DNA of 64,000 bases, taken from NCBI GenBank assembly GCA_910575695.1, contig CAJTGJ010000025.1, forward strand, positions 1-64,000, in the 5' to 3' direction. This stretch comes from Oscillospiraceae bacterium. Lineage in GTDB: Bacteria; Bacillota; Clostridia; Oscillospirales; Oscillospiraceae. Positions 59,072-64,000 of the stretch are shown in pieces. Position numbers and translations under genes: made by a program. A model generated the notes under the pieces. That model was not told the DNA's origin and did no database searches. It saw only the letters and a list, made by a program, of their open reading frames with translations. Every line of letters begins with the position of its first letter. The first letter of the stretch is position 1.

Positions 59072-60223
59072 ATGGCCAAAATCGACATTGTTTCGGGCTT
59101 CCTCGGAGCGGGCAAGACCACCCTCATCAAAAAACTGCTGGCGGAGGCGTACCAGGGCGAAAAGCTGGTGCTGATCGAAAACGAGTTCGGTGAGATCAGC
59201 GTGGACGGCGGCTTTTTGAAGGACACCGGGGTGGAGATCTCTGAGATGTCCTCCGGCTGCATCTGCTGTTCCCTGGTGGGCGACTTCGGCAAGGCGCTGG
59301 CGGAGGTGGAGGAGAAATTCCACCCCGACCGCATCCTCATCGAGCCGTCCGGCGTAGGCAAGCTGTCCGACGTGGTGGTGGCGGTGCAGAACACCGCCAA
59401 GGATAACCCGGCGCTGGAGCTCAACTCCTTCGTCACGGTGGCGGACGCCTCCAAGGTGCGGGTGTATATGAAGAACTTCGGCGAGTTCTACAACAATCAG
59501 GTGGAGAGCGCGGGCACCATTATCCTGTCCCGCACCCAGAACCTGAGCCAGGAAAAGCTGGAGGCGGCGGCGGAGCTGCTGCGCGCCAAAAATCCCAGCG
59601 CGGCCATCCTCACCACCCCTTGGGACCAGCTGGACGGCAAAACCATTTTGTCCGCCATCGAAAAGACCTCTCTGGAGGAGGAGCTGCTGTCCCGCATCCA
59701 TGCGGAGCACGAGGGGTCGGAAGCGGCCCACGCCCATCACCACCATGACCATGACCACGAGGGGCATGACCATGACAAGCATGAGTGCTGCCGCCACGAC
59801 CACGATGGCCACGACGGGCATGAGTGCCGCCGCCACGACCACGATGGCCATGACGGGCACAAGCATCATCATCACGACCACGACGGGCGCCATGAGCACG
59901 GCGAGACGTGTTCCTGCGGCTGTCACGACCACGGGGGACACCACCACGCCGACGAGGTGTTTGCCAGCTGGGGCCGGGAGACGGTGAAGCCCTTTACCCA
60001 GGAACAGCTGGAGCACATCCTGGCCGAGCTGGATCTGGGCGAGTGCGGCGCCATCCTCCGGGCCAAGGGCATCGTTCCCGCCGGGGACGGCACGTGGCTC
60101 CACTTTGACTACGTGCCCGAGGAGCATCAGGTGCGCACCGGTCCGGCGGACTACACCGGCCGTCTGTGCGTCATCGGCGCCGAGCTGAAGGAAGACAAGC
60201 TGGCCGCCCTGTTCGGGCTGTAA
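59072..60223 (+). CDS. CobW/COG0523 GTPase with a long histidine-rich insert
   Basis: The 383-residue metallochaperone GTPase has G1 GFLGAGKTT (9-17), the metal motif GCICCS (CxCC; Cys63, 65, 66), and the CobW C-terminal domain (about 310-383). Between them lies a His/Asp/Glu-rich insert at about 214-300 made of repeats such as HDHDGHDGH, with CCR and CSCGC pairs. Such inserts bind zinc, nickel or cobalt. The protein probably hands a metal (often zinc) to client enzymes when it is scarce. It starts after AAAGGAA and precedes a second CobW-type gene by 12 bases. Confidence 0.9.
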   Translation: MAKIDIVSGFLGAGKTTLIKKLLAEAYQGEKLVLIENEFGEISVDGGFLKDTGVEISEMSSGCICCSLVGDFGKALAEVEEKFHPDRILIEPSGVGKLSDVVVAVQNTAKDNPALELNSFVTVADASKVRVYMKNFGEFYNNQVESAGTIILSRTQNLSQEKLEAAAELLRAKNPSAAILTTPWDQLDGKTILSAIEKTSLEEELLSRIHAEHEGSEAAHAHHHHDHDHEGHDHDKHECCRHDHDGHDGHECRRHDHDGHDGHKHHHHDHDGRHEHGETCSCGCHDHGGHHHADEVFASWGRETVKPFTQEQLEHILAELDLGECGAILRAKGIVPAGDGTWLHFDYVPEEHQVRTGPADYTGRLCVIGAELKEDKLAALFGL

Positions 60224-60235
60224 AAGGGGCGGGCC

Positions 60236-61168
60236 ATGGATATCCCAGTATACTTGTTCGCCGGATTTCTGGACGGCGGCAAAACCACGTTTATCAACGG
60301 CGTTTTGCAGGACGGCTTTGCGTTGCAGGACCGCACCCTGCTGATCTGCTGTGAGGAGGGGACGGTAGAGTACGACCCCAAGGCCCTGCGCAACGTCACG
60401 GTGGTGACCGTGGACGAGGAAGAGGACCTGACCCGGGACTTCCTCAAGCGGTGCGAGAAAAAGCACCGCCCGAAGCAGGTGCTGGTGGAGTTCAACGGAA
60501 TGTGGTCTATGGGACGGTTTTACCAGGATGTTCTGCCCAATAACTGGGTGCTGTACCAGATCATGACCATGGTGGAGGCGTCCACCTTTGATATGTACGC
60601 CAAAAACCTTGGACAGATGATGATGGAAAAGCTGACCAACGCGGATATGATCGTGTTCAACCGCTGTGACGAGGCCCTGCGCACGGCATTGCGCCAGCGC
60701 AACCTGCGCATGGTGAACCGCCGGGCGAGCATCTACCTGGAGAATACAGACGGCACCGGCGAGAACTACGCCGACGACACGGTGTGCCCCTTTGACCTGA
60801 CCCAGGATGTGATCGACATACCGGACGGCGATTTCGGCGTGTGGTATGTGGACGTGATGGAGCACCCCGAGCGGTATGAGGACAAGGCCATCCATGCCAG
60901 GACGGTGGTGTGCCACCTGCCCCAGTACCCCGGAGAGGTGATTTTGGGCCGGTTTGCCATGACCTGCTGTGAGAATGACATCACGTTTTTGGGCCTGGTG
61001 GCCCGGGGCGGGGGCTTCAACGCCTTTGAAAGCCGGGATTGGGTGGATGTGACAGGCACTGTCCATCTGGAGCGGCACAAGGCGTACCAGGGGGACGACG
61101 GGCCGGTGCTGTATGTCACCGCGCTGGGTCCGGCGGAAAAGCCCAGCCAGGAAGTGCTGACATTCTGA
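60236..61168 (+). CDS. CobW-like GTPase fused to a TIGR03943/DUF1980-like C-terminal domain
   Basis: The 310-residue protein has a CobW-type GTPase half (about 1-170): G1 GFLDGGKTTF, VEFNGMWSM, and NRCDE in place of the usual NKxD. The CxCC metal motif is absent. The C-terminal ~110 residues (GEVILGRFAMTCCENDITFLGLVA..., WVDVTGTVHLE) resemble the periplasmic OB-like domain of the TIGR03943/YcgQ family, which is associated with metal-related systems; the comparison is from memory. No signal peptide or helix is present. It is cotranscribed with the CobW gene upstream. Confidence 0.8.
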   Translation: MDIPVYLFAGFLDGGKTTFINGVLQDGFALQDRTLLICCEEGTVEYDPKALRNVTVVTVDEEEDLTRDFLKRCEKKHRPKQVLVEFNGMWSMGRFYQDVLPNNWVLYQIMTMVEASTFDMYAKNLGQMMMEKLTNADMIVFNRCDEALRTALRQRNLRMVNRRASIYLENTDGTGENYADDTVCPFDLTQDVIDIPDGDFGVWYVDVMEHPERYEDKAIHARTVVCHLPQYPGEVILGRFAMTCCENDITFLGLVARGGGFNAFESRDWVDVTGTVHLERHKAYQGDDGPVLYVTALGPAEKPSQEVLTF

Positions 61169-61180
61169 GCTTTATAGTCA

Positions 61181-61229
61181 CCGCAGGGTTGAAAAGAAGC
61201 AAAGCAAATGCTTCGTTTCAACCCTGCGG
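61181..61229. repeat. Long perfect inverted repeat
   Basis: Arms ccgcagggttgaaa (61181-61194) and tttcaaccctgcgg (61216-61229) are perfect, with an inner 6-bp stem gaagca / tgcttc. No T-run follows. It lies 12 bases after the stop of the CobW-like gene. Confidence 0.75.
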
Positions 61230-61279
61230 CAGACTTCATGGGTAAAGCACAGCCCATTTTTATACTGTGTTCAGACCGG

Positions 61280-61352
61280 GCAAGGCCCCTCCCGCCAGGA
61301 GGGGCCTTCGGTTTGTCGAAGGGCCCGGACGCTCGAAGGAGCATCCGGGCCC
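61280..61352. terminator. Two further hairpins before the antiporter gene end
   Basis: 61285-61311 (aaggcccctcc / ggaggggcctt, then TTTG) can end the plus-strand CobW operon. 61319-61352 (agggcccggacgct / agcatccgggccct) lies next to the convergent antiporter gene end. Together with the repeat at 61181 they make three stacked hairpins in 170 bases. Confidence 0.6.
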
Positions 61353-61381
61353 TGAACTGGAGAGGCAGAAAGGAACGCCCT

Positions 61382-62671
61382 TTATCCGTTGAGGTTGACG
61401 GGCTTGGTGGGGGGATTCTTCTGGCGGGCGTTGGTTTTGCCCTCGGTCCTGATCTCGCCCGCCGCGATCAGGGAGCGCTTGGTGAGCGCCGGACCCACCA
61501 GCTCGTACACCAGCACGGAAAACAGCACCACGCTGCGCACCACGGCGCCGCCGGCCAGCTGCTGGGCGGTGAGGGCCATGCCCAGGGCCACCCCGGCCTG
61601 GGGCAGGAGGGTGATGCCCAGGTGCTTGGTGATTTTTTCACTGCACCCGGTGGCGGCACAGCTGGCGTAGGAGCCGAGATACTTGCCAAGGGAGCGGGAT
61701 ATGATATACACCGCGCCGATCAGCAGTACCAGCGGGTTGGCAAGTATGCCAAGGTTCAGCTCCGCGCCGCTGAGCACGAAAAACAGCACGAACAGCGGGG
61801 CCGTCCAGCCGTCCACACGGCTCATCAGTTCCTCGGAAAAATCACAGATGTTGCAGAAAACGGTGCCCGTCATCATGCATACCAGCAGAAGGCTGAAGCC
61901 GCAGCGGACGCCGCCCGCCTCAAACTCCGCCATGGACAGCCCCACGGTGAGCAGGACAAAGCCGATGGAGATGGACAGGCGCTTGCTCCGGGAGTGGAAG
62001 TATTTCTCCACCCAGTACAACACCCAGCCCGCGAAGCCCCCCAGGGCCAGGGACAGCACGATCTCCACAACAGGCTCCACCAGCACGGTGAGGATGCTGA
62101 TGGCGCCGCTCTCCAGGGCGGAGGCCACCCCGAAGGAGGCGGAGAACAGCACCAGGCCCACCGCGTCGTCAATGGCCACCACCAGCAGCAGCAGCTTGGT
62201 CAGCGGGCCGTCCGCCTTGTACTGCCGCACCACCATCAGCGTGGCGGCGGGGGCGGTGGCGGCGGCAATGGCCCCCAGGGTGATGGCGGAGGAGATGGAG
62301 ATGAGTTCGGGATTGGCAAAGTGGAGGGCAACAAGCGCCGCGTCCACCAGGGCGGTGGTGAACACCGCCTGGAAAATGCCCACCGTGATGGCCTGACGGC
62401 CCATGGCCTTCAGCTGGGCCACCCGGAACTCATTGCCGATGGTGAAGGCGATGAAGCCCAGGGCCGTCTGGGAGATGATATCCAGCCGGGACACCGACTC
62501 AGGCGTGGTGAAGCCGATGCCGGTTACGTCCAGCGCCCCCAGCAGGTAGGGGCCAAGCAGCAGGCCGCAGACCAGATAGGCGGTGACGGCGGGGAGGTTG
62601 AGCAGCTTCGCCAGGCGGGACATGAGCAGTCCGCCCACCAGCGACAGGGAGAGCTGAATCAGGATTTCCAT
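61382..62671 (-). CDS. CPA2-type Na+(K+)/H+ antiporter
   Basis: The 429-residue membrane protein has twelve or more helices and typical CPA2 phrases: LPAVTAYLVCGLLLGPYLLG, LDIISQTALGFIAFTIGNEF, ATAPAATLMVV, VVAIDDAVGLVLF with the acidic pair DD in the ion-binding helix, and LLPQAGVALGMALT. It exchanges a monovalent cation for protons at the cytoplasmic membrane. It has no C-terminal TrkA domain. The start ATG at 62671 follows GAGGTG; the frame is open further upstream but lacks a ribosome site there. Confidence 0.9.
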   Translation of the reverse strand: MEILIQLSLSLVGGLLMSRLAKLLNLPAVTAYLVCGLLLGPYLLGALDVTGIGFTTPESVSRLDIISQTALGFIAFTIGNEFRVAQLKAMGRQAITVGIFQAVFTTALVDAALVALHFANPELISISSAITLGAIAAATAPAATLMVVRQYKADGPLTKLLLLVVAIDDAVGLVLFSASFGVASALESGAISILTVLVEPVVEIVLSLALGGFAGWVLYWVEKYFHSRSKRLSISIGFVLLTVGLSMAEFEAGGVRCGFSLLLVCMMTGTVFCNICDFSEELMSRVDGWTAPLFVLFFVLSGAELNLGILANPLVLLIGAVYIISRSLGKYLGSYASCAATGCSEKITKHLGITLLPQAGVALGMALTAQQLAGGAVVRSVVLFSVLVYELVGPALTKRSLIAAGEIRTEGKTNARQKNPPTKPVNLNG

Positions 62672-62807
62672 AGTGGCACCTCTAAACTTTGTTAAAAAAC
62701 GCGCAAAGCGTAATATAACACCTTGGCGGCAAATCCGCAAGGCGAAAATGTGCCAAAAAACGGGGCGAAAGAGGGGGAAGCCTTGGACCATATGGAGATC
62801 CGGAAAT

Positions 62808-62836
62808 TTGCCAACAGGTTTTTTTTCTGGTATACT
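62808..62836 (+). promoter_or_regulatory. Promoter of the AEC transporter gene
   Basis: TTGCCA (62808-62813), 17 bp, TATACT (62831-62836) with an extended TGG. Confidence 0.75.
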
Positions 62837-62904
62837 ATACAGAATATGATACGGGCGCACGGCCCGCAGTACGGGGTGCCGCCCGGGTGGAAGGGGGAGT
62901 TCTT

Positions 62905-63846
62905 GTGACCGCCGCATCGCTGTCTGTCCAGCTCATACTTATGGTGGCCATCGGCGTGTTCGCGTGGCGCGCCCATATCGTCTCCGGGGATTTTGATAAA
63001 CAGCTTACCTCATTTGTGATGAAGCTCGCCCTGCCCTGCATGATCGTCCGGTCCATGTCCGGCGCGTTCTCCTGGGAGGAGCTGAAAAACTGCGGGCGGC
63101 TGGTGGCGATCGCCCTGATCCTGTGGGCCGTCACCTTCGGCCTGGGACAGGCCGCCTACCGACTCATGGGAAAAACCGCCTCTGCCCGGATCATGCGCTT
63201 CGGCATGATGTACACCAATTTCACCTTTGTGGGCATCCCGGTGATGGAGGCGCTGTACGGCGACACAGGGGTGTTTTATTTCGTGGTATTCCTGGTGCCC
63301 TACCGGATGATCTACTACAGCTCCGCCGAGCCTCTGCTGTCCCCGCCGGGGCTGGAGCATAAGGAGCGCACCCTGGCCGACAAGCTGAAGGGCTGGTTCT
63401 CCCCGCCGGTGGTGGCGGTGTTCGCGGGGCTTCTGCTCTATGTGACCCAGCTTCAGCTGCCTGCCCCGGTGTCCGGGGTCATCAACGCGCTGGGGGGCTG
63501 CGCTTCCCCGCTGGGCATGGTGCTGTGCGGCATCTCCCTGGGCAGGTATGATTTCAAAAAGCTGCTGCGTCCCCGGTATCTGTGGACGCCGCTGGTGCGC
63601 AACCTGGCCCTCCCCGGGCTGATTCTGGGGCTGGTCCTGCTGGCCGGGCTGGAGCCGGAGCTGGCCCGGGTGGTGGTGATCTTCTCCGCCCTTCCGGTGC
63701 CCTCCCTGCTGGCGGCGTTCACCATCCAGTACGACCCGGAGCGGGAGAGCCAGTTCCAGGCCGCGGCGGCGGTGCTTCTGTCCACCCTGCTGTCCGCGTT
63801 CACCATCCCCGTCTGGGCGGCGGTGCTGGGGATTTGTTTCCCATAA
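62905..63846 (+). CDS. AEC (auxin efflux carrier) family transporter
   Basis: The 313-residue membrane protein has about ten helices. Family phrases are FVMKLALPCMIVRSMSG in the N-half and LVRNLALPGLILG / FSALPVPSLLAAF in the C-half. Bacterial AEC members carry malate, malonate or other carboxylates. The start is GTG at 62905 because AAGGGGGAG stands six bases before it; an upstream GTG at 62887 has none. It follows a sigma-A promoter and is divergent from the antiporter gene. Confidence 0.88.
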   Translation: MTAASLSVQLILMVAIGVFAWRAHIVSGDFDKQLTSFVMKLALPCMIVRSMSGAFSWEELKNCGRLVAIALILWAVTFGLGQAAYRLMGKTASARIMRFGMMYTNFTFVGIPVMEALYGDTGVFYFVVFLVPYRMIYYSSAEPLLSPPGLEHKERTLADKLKGWFSPPVVAVFAGLLLYVTQLQLPAPVSGVINALGGCASPLGMVLCGISLGRYDFKKLLRPRYLWTPLVRNLALPGLILGLVLLAGLEPELARVVVIFSALPVPSLLAAFTIQYDPERESQFQAAAAVLLSTLLSAFTIPVWAAVLGICFP

Positions 63847-63922
63847 GCGGGGGGACGCCGCTGATTTTCGGGCAAAACGCATACGATCCGCCGATTGCAT
63901 TTTTCGATGTACTGTGCTAAAC

Positions 63923-63928
63923 TATAAT
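63923..63928 (+). promoter_or_regulatory. Probable -10 box of the last gene
   Basis: TATAAT at 63923-63928; no good -35 at proper spacing. The gap 63847-63972 otherwise holds only the leader of the next gene. Confidence 0.45.
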
Positions 63929-63972
63929 TCATTGTTTGCTAACGCTTTGAAGCGGGAAAGGACAGTTCTGCC

Positions 63973-64000
63973 ATGATCGACGTTTGGAACCTCACCATCC
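63973..64000 (+). CDS. Start of a gene cut by the window end
   Basis: ATG at 63973 opens a frame reading MIDVWNLTI before the window ends; GAAAGGA lies about 15 bases upstream. Too short to assign. Confidence 0.4.

Overview
The window looks like chromosome of a GC-rich anaerobic Firmicute of the Clostridia, most like gut Oscillospiraceae (Flavonifractor or Lawsonibacter-like). The reasons are the many strong AGGAGG ribosome sites, SLH-domain surface proteins, the OxlT-type MFS carrier, the DUF4867 and fucose-isomerase-like genes, and the absence of any respiratory or aerobic gene. This assignment is inference. No rRNA, tRNA, CRISPR array, transposase or complete prophage is visible.

Layout. 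(1) 1-8 kb: two large S-layer-type paralogues face each other, the first cut by the window edge. Between them lie two small divergent paralogues resembling phage tail-fibre modules, whose ribosome sites sit in hairpins, and a block of three tandem repeats. (2) 8-16 kb: GH13 glycosidase, cytidine deaminase, a membrane protein, a ZIP metal transporter, a split TauE/SafE exporter with a divergent TetR regulator and a probable operator, a radical SAM protein and a ROK regulator. (3) 16.4-22.1 kb: a sugar operon with xylulokinase-type kinase, DUF4867, a FucI/AraA-like isomerase and split transketolase. (4) 22.2-24.1 kb: ECF sigma factor and membrane anti-sigma protein with a recognisable ECF promoter. 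(5) 24.3-36.1 kb: a catabolic island with 3-hydroxyacyl dehydrogenase, phosphotriesterase-like metallohydrolase, MFS carrier, thiolase, LysR regulator, two-subunit CoA transferase, two SDRs, a cupin, a crotonase that resembles 6-oxocamphor hydrolase, and a beta-keto acid cleavage enzyme (BKACE/DUF849). (6) 36.1-41.1 kb: aldo/keto reductase, then a minus-strand operon of Gfo/Idh oxidoreductase, cysteine desulfidase-type protein and serine carboxypeptidase. (7) 41.5-53.5 kb: a LacI regulator and a ten-gene operon of a UroD/MtaA-like protein, two sugar isomerase-type TIM barrels, a second Gfo/Idh enzyme, a complete Dpp/Opp-type ABC importer and a beta-propeller protein. (8) 53.5-64 kb: MATE exporter, a mosaic hypothetical gene, a second sigma/anti-sigma pair, rfbA, two CobW-type metal chaperones, a CPA2 antiporter, an AEC transporter and the first codons of a further gene.

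How the genes may work together. The best candidate for an unusual system is region 5. Its families fit, step for step, an anaerobic route for a cyclic 1,3-diketone such as dihydrophloroglucinol: SDR ring reduction, hydrolytic ring opening, oxidation of the 3-hydroxy acid, BKACE cleavage with acetyl-CoA, then acetoacetate activation by the CoA transferase and thiolysis. Region 7 has the parts expected for oxidative removal of a sugar from a glycoside (Gfo/Idh oxidation plus metal-dependent TIM-barrel lyase or isomerase). Together regions 5-7 could handle a plant polyphenol glycoside, sugar and ring. That link is a hypothesis; the substrate cannot be read from sequence alone.
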